Positions 52,426-60,407 of a DNA stretch of 64,000 nucleotides are shown here, piece after piece (within the stretch, counting starts at the first letter, position 1; the number at the start of each line of letters is the position of its first letter). The DNA is from Streptomyces angustmyceticus. Its GTDB lineage: Bacteria > Actinomycetota > Actinomycetes > Streptomycetales > Streptomycetaceae. The notes beneath the pieces are model-generated. The model saw nothing but the letters and a program-made list of their open reading frames with translations, did not search any database and was not told where the DNA came from. A program made the position numbers and the translations under genes. Location of the stretch: assembly GCF_019933235.1 (NCBI RefSeq), contig NZ_CP082945.1, positions 5,555,501-5,619,500 on the forward strand, in the 5' to 3' direction.

Positions 52426-53457
52426 CTACGGGTCCATCGGATCGAGGTGCAGGGGCTGCACCTTGCCCTCGATCATGGCGCCGAGCCCCATGACGGCACA
52501 GATGTCGGGGCGGTCGGCGGTGTGCACCGGCATGGCCGTGGCCTGGTGGATCATCGGCTCCAGCCCGGGGATCAGCGCGCTGCCGCCCGCGAGCACGATG
52601 CCGCGCTCCCCGAGGTCGGCCACCAGGTCCGGCGGGCAGCGCCGCAGTACGGACCCGATGCCGTCGAGGATCGCGGTCAGCGGCGTGGTGATGGCGTCCC
52701 TGACCCGTTCGGTGTCGACGTGGACGGAGCGCGCCATCCCGCTGACCACGTCCCGGCCGTGCACCTCGGTGGAGCCGGGGGTCAGGCCGTCGCCGCCGGA
52801 GAGGATCATCTGCAGCGGCCGTACCGACTGGCCCGCCAGCATCAGCTCGTGGTGCAGCCGCAGGTGCTGGATCACCGCGTGGTCGATGGCGTTGCCGCCC
52901 ACCGGCACGGTCTCCGCCGCCACGATCGAACCGAGCGAGAGCACCGCGACCTGCGTGGTGCCCGCGCCGCACACCACGATCATGGTCGCCTCGGGCTGCT
53001 CCACCGGCAGTCCGGAGCCCACCGCGGCGGCGACCAGGGTGTCGACCAGCTCCACCCGCCGCGCCCCCAGCCCGGTGAGCGTCTCCACGGCCGCCCGCTG
53101 GGCCAGCGGCTCGCTGCCGTACGGGAGGCAGACCGCGGCCCGGGTCGTGGGGCGGCGGCGCCAGGTCTTGCGCAGCCGTTCGCCGACCAGGGTGCGCAGC
53201 AGCCGCTGGGCCATGTCGATGTCGACGATGGTGCCGTTGGAGACCGGCCGCACCACCCGGATGTAGTCGGGGGTGCGCCCGTCCATCACCTCGGCCTGCG
53301 CGCCCACGGCCAGCAGTGCGCCGGTACGGGTGTTGATGGCGGCGACGGTCGGCTCATCGACCACCAGCCCCTGGTTCTTCACGTACACCCTGGTCCGGGC
53401 CGCTCCGAGGTCGACGGCGGCCGAGCACCGCCGCAATTGGGCGAGGCTGATGGTCAT
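52426..53457 (-). CDS. mbl: MreB-family protein, Mbl-like
   Basis: The 343-residue actin-fold protein has phosphate-1 motif AVDLGAARTRVYVK, PVSNGTIVDIDMAQRLL, the phosphate-2 region IVVCGAGTTQVAVLSLGSIVAAE, and the adenosine motif VLAGGSALIPGLEPMI. It resembles the Mbl paralogue of Streptomyces, which helps spore-wall formation with MreB. Phosphate loops are less regular than in MreB (DLGAA in place of DLGTAN), so nucleotide use may differ. It converges with the phosphatase gene, 2 bp apart. Confidence 0.87.
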   Translation of the reverse strand: MTISLAQLRRCSAAVDLGAARTRVYVKNQGLVVDEPTVAAINTRTGALLAVGAQAEVMDGRTPDYIRVVRPVSNGTIVDIDMAQRLLRTLVGERLRKTWRRRPTTRAAVCLPYGSEPLAQRAAVETLTGLGARRVELVDTLVAAAVGSGLPVEQPEATMIVVCGAGTTQVAVLSLGSIVAAETVPVGGNAIDHAVIQHLRLHHELMLAGQSVRPLQMILSGGDGLTPGSTEVHGRDVVSGMARSVHVDTERVRDAITTPLTAILDGIGSVLRRCPPDLVADLGERGIVLAGGSALIPGLEPMIHQATAMPVHTADRPDICAVMGLGAMIEGKVQPLHLDPMDP

Positions 53458-53598
53458 GGATGATTCCTCCCCGACGGGCCGGTATGGACGAATGCGCTCG
53501 TGCGGCCTGTTCGCAGGGACCGCTCGTGCGCCATCCTCCGGTCGCGCCCGGACGTCCGCCCGCTGGGAAGGTCCGCCCGGGGGACGGGCGAGGGGCGG

Positions 53599-54258
53599 TT
53601 AGGGCGAAGGGGTGACGCCGGGGCCCTCGGCCGGTGCGGCGGGGGCCCGTCCGGTCAGCCGCTGGTACAGCCCCCAGGTGAACTCCGCGACGATCTCCTC
53701 CGGTGTGCCGTCGGGGCCGGGGGCGGTGCAGGCCAGCTGCCAGCGGGTGGGGGCGCTGCCCTCCCTCGGGCGGGCCGGTGCGAAGGCGCGGGCGACCTCG
53801 TCGACCGTGCACGACCAGGGCCGGAGATCCTCGATCGTCCGCAGGTCAGGGGCCCTGGCGCCGGGTGCCCGGACGAGCCAGGCGTTCCAGACGGCGCCCC
53901 GGGTGCCGGTGAGGACCTCGAACCGCAGATCGGGCCAGAGCGGCACCGGCCAGGTCAGGGCCTCGCAGGTCAGGTCGCCGAGGCGGCGGGCGGCGACGGT
54001 CTCGGGGGTGCCGAGCAGCGCACGATACGGCTGGATGCCGCCGCGCGCCCGCGGGGCGTGCATCCGTGCCTGCCAGCGGCGGTTGGCCTCGCGCAGGTCG
54101 GCGCGGGAGACCCGCAGGGTGCGCAGCGCGTCCTCGACCAGGCCGGGGTGGTGGTCGGCCATCCGGCGCAGCAGGACGAGCTGGAAGGCGACCGGTCCCG
54201 GCAGCCCGGACGCGGTGCCGGAGCCGGCGGGCGGTTCGGTGTCAGAGGTGCCGTTCAT
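53599..54258 (-). CDS. Hypothetical protein coupled to the GntR-TetR regulator
   Basis: The ATG at 54258 overlaps the end of the regulator gene by 17 bp. An ATG at 54267 is the other option. The 219-residue product starts with a Pro/Gly-rich tail, then AFQLVLLRRMADHHPGLVEDALRTLRVSRADLREANRRWQARM (helical, with a helix-turn-helix look), a middle domain with LGDLTCEALTWPVPLWPDLRFEVL, and a C-terminal FTWGLYQRLTG. The family is not recognised and the function is unknown. Confidence 0.75.
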   Translation of the reverse strand: MNGTSDTEPPAGSGTASGLPGPVAFQLVLLRRMADHHPGLVEDALRTLRVSRADLREANRRWQARMHAPRARGGIQPYRALLGTPETVAARRLGDLTCEALTWPVPLWPDLRFEVLTGTRGAVWNAWLVRAPGARAPDLRTIEDLRPWSCTVDEVARAFAPARPREGSAPTRWQLACTAPGPDGTPEEIVAEFTWGLYQRLTGRAPAAPAEGPGVTPSP

Positions 54259-55231
54259 GAGGGCCATGGTCGTGGACGGCGCGGCTCTCCGCGGCGGCGG
54301 GGCGCGGGCCGTCGACGAGCGTCGCCATGCCGTCCAGCAGGCGGGCCAGCCCGAACTCGAAGAGCGAGTCCGGGGTCACCAGGTCCGCGTCGGTCCCCGA
54401 GACGCCCGCGTACATGGGGTAGCTGCCCGAGGCGAGGATGCCCTCGAACACCGGCTCCATCGTGGCCATCCACTGGCCCTGGTCCATCCCGGTCTCCTGC
54501 TCGGCCTCCAGGTCGTCCTCGAACCCGGCGGCGGTGGCCCGGACGAACCCCAGCAGCGTCAGCGCCAGGTGAATCAGCGTCACCGGGTCCGTGCCCCGCA
54601 CCCGCGCCATGGTCCATTCGATCAGTGCCATGGCCCGCGGCATCGGCTGCGGCCGGGTGAGCGACAGGTACTGCGCCAGCCAGGGGTGGCGCCGGTAGAG
54701 CTCCCACTGCAGCCGCGCGCCCGCCTCCATCCGCGCGCGCCAGTCGTCCGGCGCCGGTTCGGGCAGCTCGATGTCGTCGAACGCGGCGTCCGCCATCAGC
54801 AGCACCAGCTCGTCCTTGCCGGCCACATGACGGTAGAGCGCCATCGAGGACACCCCGAACTCGGCGGCCACCCGGCGCATCGACAGCGCCCGCAGTCCCT
54901 CGGCGTCGGCGACCTTGATCCCGGCCCGTACGACGCGGTCGCGGCTGAGCCCGCTGTCCGTCTCGCCGGGGCGCCGCTCGCGCACGGGGGCGCCGCGGCC
55001 GGTCCGCCGGGGCTCGGCCACGACCGTCCCCACCCCCGGTACGGCCCGGACGAGGCCCTCCTGACGCAGCGTCGTCAGCACCTTGGTGGCGGTCGCCATC
55101 GCCACCCCCCACTCCTGGGTGATCCGCCGGGTCGAGGGCACCCGGTCGCCCGGCGCCAGCTCGCCGGTGTCGATGCGGTGCCGGATCGCGTCGACGATCC
55201 GACGGTAGGGCGGCGGTGACGAGCGCTCCAC
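54242..55231 (-). CDS. GntR-TetR fused regulator with two DNA-binding domains
   Basis: The GTG at 55231 follows GGAGG with 7 nt spacing. Residues about 8-73 form a GntR winged helix (YRRIVDAIRHRIDTGELAPGDRVPSTRRITQEWGVAMATATKVLTTLRQEG). Residues about 95-145 form a TetR helix-turn-helix (VVRAGIKVADAEGLRALSMRRVAAEFGVSSMALYRHVAGKDEL). The rest is a TetR_C-type ligand domain. Such fusions control divergent exporters in actinobacteria. The intergenic region before the MFS gene carries matching inverted repeats, so it probably represses that pump and itself. Confidence 0.9.
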   Translation of the reverse strand: MERSSPPPYRRIVDAIRHRIDTGELAPGDRVPSTRRITQEWGVAMATATKVLTTLRQEGLVRAVPGVGTVVAEPRRTGRGAPVRERRPGETDSGLSRDRVVRAGIKVADAEGLRALSMRRVAAEFGVSSMALYRHVAGKDELVLLMADAAFDDIELPEPAPDDWRARMEAGARLQWELYRRHPWLAQYLSLTRPQPMPRAMALIEWTMARVRGTDPVTLIHLALTLLGFVRATAAGFEDDLEAEQETGMDQGQWMATMEPVFEGILASGSYPMYAGVSGTDADLVTPDSLFEFGLARLLDGMATLVDGPRPAAAESRAVHDHGPHERHL

Positions 55232-55245
55232 GAGGCGACCTCCGT

Positions 55246-55330
55246 ACTAGTGCACTGGGGTGGTGATGCCGGGGTGAGAGCGTAACAGTCCGCCCGCCAT
55301 CAGGGGGTTGCGCTGGGCAGGTGCACTAGT
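55246..55330. promoter_or_regulatory. Paired inverted ACTAGTGCAC sites between regulator and pump
   Basis: ACTAGTGCAC at 55246-55255 is the exact reverse complement of GTGCACTAGT at 55321-55330. The first site is just upstream of the regulator ribosome site. The second is part of AGGTGCA-N9-TGCACCT. A GTGCAC core recurs across the region, as expected for operator copies. Binding is inferred. Confidence 0.65.
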
Positions 55331-55369
55331 GTGATGCACCTCCAACTCCCTTGTCCACGCTGATGTTTG

Positions 55370-55396
55370 CACCGTAAGCGTGCACTGCTTACGGTG
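55370..55396. promoter_or_regulatory. 27-bp palindrome at the MFS promoter
   Basis: CACCGTAAGC (55370-55379) and GCTTACGGTG (55387-55396) are perfect inverted arms around GTGCACT. A TTGTCC that could serve as -35 lies at 55351-55356, so the palindrome would cover the -10 and start region. That is a classic TetR operator position, ending 6 bp before the MFS ATG. Confidence 0.72.
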
Positions 55397-55402
55397 TCTC
55401 CC

Positions 55403-57022
55403 ATGTCGTTTACTCCGTACACATCCGCGCCGCCGGCCGGCCGCCGGGAGTGGACCGCCCTGGCCGTCCTCCTGCTGCCCTGTCTCCTCGTCTCGATGGA
55501 CGTCTCGGTCCTCTACTTCGCGGTGCCGTTCCTCACCGCGGAGCTGAAGCCCAGCAGCGTCCAGCAGTTGTGGATCCTCGACGTCTACGGCTTCGTCCTG
55601 GCCGGCCTGCTGATCACCATGGGCGCGCTGGGCGACCGCATCGGCCGCCGCAGGCTGCTGCTGTCCGGCGCCCTCCTCTTCGGACTCGCCTCCGGCGCCG
55701 CCGCGTACGCGCAGAGCGCCGGAATGCTCATCGCCGCACGGGCGTTGCTCGGCATCGGCGGGGCGACCCTGATGCCGTCCACCCTCGCCCTGATCCGCAA
55801 CCTCTTCCACGACGCCAAGCAGCGCGGAAAGGCCGTCGCGATCTGGTCGACGGCGGTGACCGGCGGCATCGCGATCGGCCCGGTGCTCAGCGGGGTGCTG
55901 CTGGAGCACTTCTGGTGGGGATCGGTGTTCCTGCTCAACGCCCCGGCGATGGTGCTGCTGCTGGTCTGCGGGCCGCTGCTGCTCCCGGAGTCCAAGAACC
56001 CGGCGGCCGGACGCTTCGACCTGCCCGGCTCGCTGCTGTCGCTGCTCGCCCTGCTGCCGGTCGTCTACGGGGTCAAGGAGATCGCCCGGGACGGGCTGGC
56101 GGCCGCGCCCGTCCTCGCGCTGGTGGCCGGCCTGGCGGCCGCCGCGGCGTTCGTGCACCGCCAGCGCACCGCCCGCCATCCGATGCTCGACCTGGAGCTG
56201 TTCCGGCACCGCGGGTACCGCGTCTCGGTGCTGCTGAACCTGCTGGCGATGTTCGCGATCGTCGGCTGCGCGGTGTTCTTCACCCAGTACCTGCAGACCG
56301 TACGGGGCATGAGCCCCATGGAGGCGGCGCTGTGGAACCTGCTGCCGACCCTCGCGGTGGGCGGGATGGCGCCGGCGGCGGCCGCCCTCGCCCAGCGCAC
56401 GGACCGGGCCCATGTCATCGCCCTGGGCTGCCTCATCGCGGCCGGCGGTTTCGTCTGGCTGTCCTGGCTGGAGCCGGGCTCGGCCCTGTGGTTCGTCCTG
56501 ACCGCCTCGGCGGTGTACGCCTCGGGCCTGGTGGTGGTGATGTCGCTCGGCAATGAACTGGCCATCGGGCTCGCGCCGCCCGAGCGGGCGGGCTCCGCCT
56601 CGGCCGTGCTGGAGTCCGGCACCGAACTGGGCGGCGCGCTGGGCATGGCGGTGCTGGGCAGCATCGGCAGCGCGGTCTACCGCGGCGACCTCGGCGGTGC
56701 GCTGCCGGCCGGTCTGCCGGCGGCCGCGGCCGACGCGGCACGGGAGACGCTTGCGGGCGCCGCCGCGGTCGCCGGTGCTCTACCGGGCCGGGCGGGGGAG
56801 ACGCTGCTGACCGCGGCCCGCGCCGCGTTCACCCACGGCCTGCAGGCGGCGGTACTGGTCGCCGCGGGCGTCATGGTCTGCGCCGCGGTGCTGGCCCTGA
56901 CACTGCTGCGGGGCCTGCGGGGCACGGGAGTTGAGGGGGAGTCGGACGGAGGCGCGGTGGACGGGGTGCCGCAGGGGGGCGCGGTGGTGGCGGGTGTGGA
57001 GGGGGGTGTGCCCGGGGTCTAG
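55403..57022 (+). CDS. MFS drug-efflux transporter, 14-segment DHA2 type
   Basis: The ATG at 55403 is chosen because an earlier in-frame ATG at 55367 lies before the operator palindrome. The 539-residue protein has about 14 membrane segments. Motifs are LLPCLLVSMDVSVLYFAVP (segment 1), GALGDRIGRRRLL (motif A), RALLGIGGATLMPSTLALI and GPVLSGVLLEHFWWGSVFLLNAP (motif C region). It resembles SmvA/QacA-type pumps for cationic drugs. The Gly/Val-rich tail of about 35 residues is unusual and may be poorly folded. Divergence from the GntR-TetR gene predicts drug-induced expression. Confidence 0.92.
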   Translation: MSFTPYTSAPPAGRREWTALAVLLLPCLLVSMDVSVLYFAVPFLTAELKPSSVQQLWILDVYGFVLAGLLITMGALGDRIGRRRLLLSGALLFGLASGAAAYAQSAGMLIAARALLGIGGATLMPSTLALIRNLFHDAKQRGKAVAIWSTAVTGGIAIGPVLSGVLLEHFWWGSVFLLNAPAMVLLLVCGPLLLPESKNPAAGRFDLPGSLLSLLALLPVVYGVKEIARDGLAAAPVLALVAGLAAAAAFVHRQRTARHPMLDLELFRHRGYRVSVLLNLLAMFAIVGCAVFFTQYLQTVRGMSPMEAALWNLLPTLAVGGMAPAAAALAQRTDRAHVIALGCLIAAGGFVWLSWLEPGSALWFVLTASAVYASGLVVVMSLGNELAIGLAPPERAGSASAVLESGTELGGALGMAVLGSIGSAVYRGDLGGALPAGLPAAAADAARETLAGAAAVAGALPGRAGETLLTAARAAFTHGLQAAVLVAAGVMVCAAVLALTLLRGLRGTGVEGESDGGAVDGVPQGGAVVAGVEGGVPGV

Positions 57023-57147
57023 AGGGGAGTCGCGGTGCGGGGCGTGGCGGCCGGGGGAGCCGTGCAGGGGGGCGGCCGCCCGCCCTGTGCCCGGCTGCGG
57101 GGTCGCCATTGCCGGCCGTCTCGCCATCGCCGGCCGCCTCGCCCGGC

Positions 57148-57579
57148 TCACTCGGGCGCGACGCCCAGCATCCGCTGCAGCAGCTCCTTCAGCAGCGTCC
57201 GCTCGGCGACCGTCAGGCGGCCCAGCGGCTCGCGGGCGAAGTGGAGCGAGGTGCGCAGCGCCTCGGCCGTGCGCGCGCCGTCGTCCGTCGGGGCGGCGAG
57301 CTTGACCCGGCGGTCGGCCGGATCGGGGCGGCGCTCGACCAGGCCGCGGGACTCCAGGCGGTCCACGATGCCGGTGACGTTCGACGGCTCGCACTTCAGG
57401 CACTCGGCGATCTTGCGCATCGGCAGCGGTTCGAGGGAGAGCAGCCTGAGCACCCGGGCCTGCGCGCCGGTGAGGGAGTGCTCGGCCGCGGCGTGCTCGT
57501 ACTCCTCGTAGTAGCGGGCGACGACGGTGCCGATGAGATCGACGACCTCGACGGTCAAGGAGTCTGCGCGGGGGGTCAT
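57148..57579 (-). CDS. MarR-family regulator
   Basis: The ATG at 57579 sits 7 nt after TATCCT, which itself is 17 nt from TTTCAC, so the message may be leaderless. The 143-residue protein has the MarR winged helix: TGAQARVLRLLSLEPLPMRKIAECLKCEPSNVTGIVDRLESRGLVERRPDPADRRVKL. Its cysteines are in CLKC, not the N-terminal position of OhrR. It is divergent from the MDR oxidoreductase and probably represses it. Confidence 0.88.
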   Translation of the reverse strand: MTPRADSLTVEVVDLIGTVVARYYEEYEHAAAEHSLTGAQARVLRLLSLEPLPMRKIAECLKCEPSNVTGIVDRLESRGLVERRPDPADRRVKLAAPTDDGARTAEALRTSLHFAREPLGRLTVAERTLLKELLQRMLGVAPE

Positions 57580-57667
57580 GCAGACGAGGATACCCAATTA
57601 CTTGACAACGTGAAATATCGAGGAGCATGGTTGTTTCAGTACATGAAGCTTTAGGAGGATCCGCGCT

Positions 57668-58687
57668 ATGTCCGCACTGCCCACGACCGGCCGCGAATGG
57701 CACCTCGTCGCCCGCCCCCACGGCTGGCCCACCCCGGAGGACTTCGCGCTGCGCGAGGCCGCTGTGCCCGAGGTGGGCGAGGGCCAGATCCTCGTCCGCA
57801 CCACCCACTTCTCCGTCGACCCGTACATGCGCGGCCGGATGAACGACGTGAAGTCCTACGTCCCGCCCTTCCAGCTCGACCAGCCGATGGACGGCGGCGC
57901 GGTCGGCGAGGTCATCGCCTCGCGCGACGACTCCGTCGCCGTCGGCGACCACGTCCTGCACGGCCTCGGCTGGCGGGAGTACGCGGTGCTGGACGCCAAG
58001 CGCGCCGCCAAGGTGGACCCGTCGCTGGCTCCGCTCACCGCCTACCTCGGCGTGCTGGGCATGCCGGGCCTGACCGCCTACGCCGGCCTGCTGGAGGTGG
58101 CGTCCTTCAAGGAGGGCGACGCCGTCTTCGTGTCCGGCGCGGCCGGCGCGGTGGGCAGCGAGGTCGGCCAGATCGCCAAGCTGAAGGGCGCCTCCCGCGT
58201 CATCGGCTCGGCCGGCTCCGACGAGAAGGTCAAGCTCCTGGTCGAGGAGTACGGCTTCGACGCCGCCTTCAACTACAAGAACGGCGATGTCGCCAAGCAG
58301 CTCAAGGAGGCCGCGCCGGAGGGCATCGACGTCTACTTCGACAACGTCGGCGGCGACCACCTCGAAGCGGCCATCAGCTCGCTCAACGTCCATGGCCGCG
58401 CCGCCATCTGCGGCATGATCTCGATGTACAACGCCACCGAGCCGAGCCCCGCCCCGCGCAACCTCGCGATGGTGATCGGCAAGCGGCTGCGCCTGCAGGG
58501 CCTGCTGGTCAGCGACCACGCCGCGCTGCAGCCGCAGTTCGTCGAAGAGGTCTCCGCCTGGATCCGCTCCGGCGAACTCAAGTACAGCGAGACCAAGGTG
58601 GCCGGCATCGAGAACGGCGTCGACGCCTTCCTGGGCCTGCTGCGCGGCGAGAACACCGGCAAGATGATCGTGAGCCTCGCGGACTGA
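57668..58687 (+). CDS. NADP-dependent MDR oxidoreductase (prostaglandin-reductase-like)
   Basis: The ATG at 57668 follows AGGAGG, a perfect ribosome site. The 339-residue zinc-free MDR has REWHLVARPHGWPTPEDF at the start, then VDPYMRGRMND, the Rossmann segment VSGAAGAVGSEVGQIAKLKG, and FDNVGGDHLEAAI. This is the leukotriene B4 12-hydroxydehydrogenase/alkenal reductase pattern, which reduces alpha,beta-unsaturated carbonyls with NADPH. The divergent MarR gene suggests induction by reactive carbonyls or quinones. TTGACA at 57602-57607 may be its -35. Confidence 0.92.
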   Translation: MSALPTTGREWHLVARPHGWPTPEDFALREAAVPEVGEGQILVRTTHFSVDPYMRGRMNDVKSYVPPFQLDQPMDGGAVGEVIASRDDSVAVGDHVLHGLGWREYAVLDAKRAAKVDPSLAPLTAYLGVLGMPGLTAYAGLLEVASFKEGDAVFVSGAAGAVGSEVGQIAKLKGASRVIGSAGSDEKVKLLVEEYGFDAAFNYKNGDVAKQLKEAAPEGIDVYFDNVGGDHLEAAISSLNVHGRAAICGMISMYNATEPSPAPRNLAMVIGKRLRLQGLLVSDHAALQPQFVEEVSAWIRSGELKYSETKVAGIENGVDAFLGLLRGENTGKMIVSLAD

Positions 58688-59104
58688 CGGAGCGTTCGGG
58701 GGTGGCGACCGCGCCGGGGGCTGGGCCGGTGGCCGCCCGGCCGGTGGCTGCCCGGCCGGTCGGCCCCGCGCACCGGCGGCCGCCCCGCGCACCGGCGGTC
58801 GCCCTGCGCACCGGCGGCCGCACCGCGCACCGGCGGCCGGTTGCCGGACCGGCCGGCGGCGAGGCCCGCGACGGCGGTGCCCGGCCCTGGGGAGGCGGCG
58901 CGCCTCGTGGGGTGGTGTTCCGTGTGAGTGGGGGGGCTCCTGGCGGGGCGGTGTTCCTGTCCGTGGGGTACCCGCCCCGGAAGGCGTCCTCCCCGGACGG
59001 CATTGGCATGCCCCCCTCGGGGCCTTGCGTACGACCGTTAGGCTCGGCGGCAAGCCGTCGCGATCCGTGGGCGCGAGTCGCGGCGAACCACAGGAGGATT
59101 CGGT
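58688..59104. other. 417-bp intergenic region with short tandem repeats
   Basis: The region holds GC-rich repeats (58766-58840) and a run of CCGGCCGGT-like sequence, then the ribosome site AGGAGG of ohr. No gene or clear promoter is seen. Confidence 0.6.
58766..58840. repeat. Four imperfect 18-bp GC-rich tandem units
   Basis: Four copies of a unit with the core GCGCACCGGCGG occur in head-to-tail order with 1-2 differences each, in non-coding sequence after the oxidoreductase gene. Confidence 0.8.
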
Positions 59105-59533
59105 ATGTCCATCCAGTCCGTCGACGTCGTCTACACCGCCGTCGCCACCGCCGAGAACGGCCGTGACGGCCGCGTCGCCAGCGACGACGGCAAGCTCGAC
59201 GTGATCGTCAACCCGCCCAAGGAGCAGGGCGGAAGCGGTGCCGGCACCAACCCCGAGCAGCTCTTCGCGGCCGGCTACAGCGCCTGCTTCCAGGGCGCGC
59301 TCGGCGTCGTCGCCCGCCGGGAGAACGCCGACGTCTCGGGCTCCCGGGTGACCGCCAAGGTCGGCATCGGCAAGGCCGCGGACGGTGGCTTCGGCCTCAC
59401 GGTCGAGATCTCCGCCGCGATCCCCAACGTCGACGCGGCCACCGCCCGGGACCTCGTGGAGAAGGCGCACCAGGTGTGCCCCTACTCCCGCGCGACCCGC
59501 GGCAACATCGAGGTCACGCCGACCGTCGCCTGA
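59105..59533 (+). CDS. ohr: Organic hydroperoxide resistance protein (Ohr/OsmC)
   Basis: The ATG at 59105 follows AGGAGG. The 142-residue protein has VYTAVATAENGRDGRV, NPEQLFAAGYSACFQGAL with the peroxidatic Cys, and AHQVCPYSRATRGN with the resolving Cys. It reduces organic hydroperoxides using lipoylated proteins as reductant. No OhrR-type gene is adjacent: the nearby MarR protein lacks the sensor Cys position and lies on the far side of the MDR gene. Confidence 0.93.
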   Translation: MSIQSVDVVYTAVATAENGRDGRVASDDGKLDVIVNPPKEQGGSGAGTNPEQLFAAGYSACFQGALGVVARRENADVSGSRVTAKVGIGKAADGGFGLTVEISAAIPNVDAATARDLVEKAHQVCPYSRATRGNIEVTPTVA

Positions 59534-59792
59534 CCCTCCGCGCCACCGGCGCTGCTTCCCAGGGGCCGCATCCCGTGACGGGGTGCGGCCCTCCGGTGTC
59601 CGCGGCGGGTGCGCGCCTCGGTGTCCGGGGCCTGTTGCCGGGGCAGCGCTCCGGCCCCGGACTTTCGTCCCTATGGCGCCAACTCGCGCTATTCTTGCGG
59701 GGCTTCACCACGTTCCTCCCCACAGCTCCGCCGGTGACCGTCCGGCGGGGGCCCTGGTCTCCGGGGCCTGTCCGGAGGAGCGAGGAGGAGCG

Positions 59793-59918
59793 ATGGACGA
59801 TCAGGACACGGAGCAGGAGAGCACCAGGTGGGCGCCGCCTGACAGATGGCAGGTGGTGATCGGGATGCTGGGTCTGCTGGTGGCGATCGTCGCGTGTGTG
59901 GGGCAGTTCGCCCGGTAA
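59793..59918 (+). CDS. 41-residue single-pass membrane peptide
   Basis: The ATG at 59793 is directly preceded by GAGGAGGAGCG. The 41 residues have an acidic start (MDDQDTEQESTRW), then WQVVIGMLGLLVAIVACVGQFAR, one membrane helix with a C-terminal Arg. The function is unknown. Confidence 0.65.
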   Translation: MDDQDTEQESTRWAPPDRWQVVIGMLGLLVAIVACVGQFAR

Positions 59919-60279
59919 GCGCCGGGTCGGGCCCCGCTGGGTCCGGACACGGCCGGAGCCCGCCGTCGAGCGGGACGGTCAACGGGGGAGTGCCCGGGCT
60001 CGGATGGTCCCTGGCTCGGAATCGTCCCGCGCCCCGAAGGTCCCGCGGAGCGACGGGCCCGTCCTGTGAAGGTCTCTCGCGCGCAGGCCCCGCGCCCGAA
60101 CACCCCGAGCCCCGGCCGGCCCGCACCTTCGCCCCCTCGGCGCCCGCGCCTGCGCTCGGTACCCGCGCCTCCGTCCCCCTCGGCGCCCGCGTCCGCGCTC
60201 GGTGCCCGCGCCTCCGCACCCCTCCCGCCTCCGCCCCCCCCCGCGCCATGCGTGTGACGCAGGCAACATTCACCTCGTC
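59919..60279. other. 361-bp GC-rich gap before the LacI operon
   Basis: The gap runs from the tiny membrane peptide to the promoter of the sugar operon. It is Pro/Ala-coding-like in several frames but without a start or ribosome site. I see no feature that I can support. Confidence 0.5.
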
Positions 60280-60343
60280 TTGACGCGCCACCCGTGTAAT
60301 CGATTTCGTAGCCCCCACGCAGTGCTCAGGAAATCGATTACAC
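60280..60343 (+). promoter_or_regulatory. Promoter with twin inverted LacI-type operators
   Basis: TTGACG at 60280-60285 is a good -35. GTGTAATCGATTTC (60294-60307) and its exact reverse complement (60330-60343) follow. Each contains the palindromic core AATCGATT typical of LacI-family operators with a central CG. The two centres are 34 bp apart. The first site overlaps the space between -35 and -10, so binding should block RNA polymerase. Confidence 0.82.
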
Positions 60344-60407
60344 GTCGATCATGCGCACCCGCTCCCCGCACGGTGGGCGGGTGCCCGGACAGGATGGCAA
60401 CGGCGCC

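Noticed and set aside
57148..57579. The MarR gene as OhrR, regulator of the nearby ohr
   Set aside because: It lacks the conserved N-terminal sensing Cys of OhrR and is separated from ohr by the divergent MDR oxidoreductase gene. Pairing with that gene is more likely.
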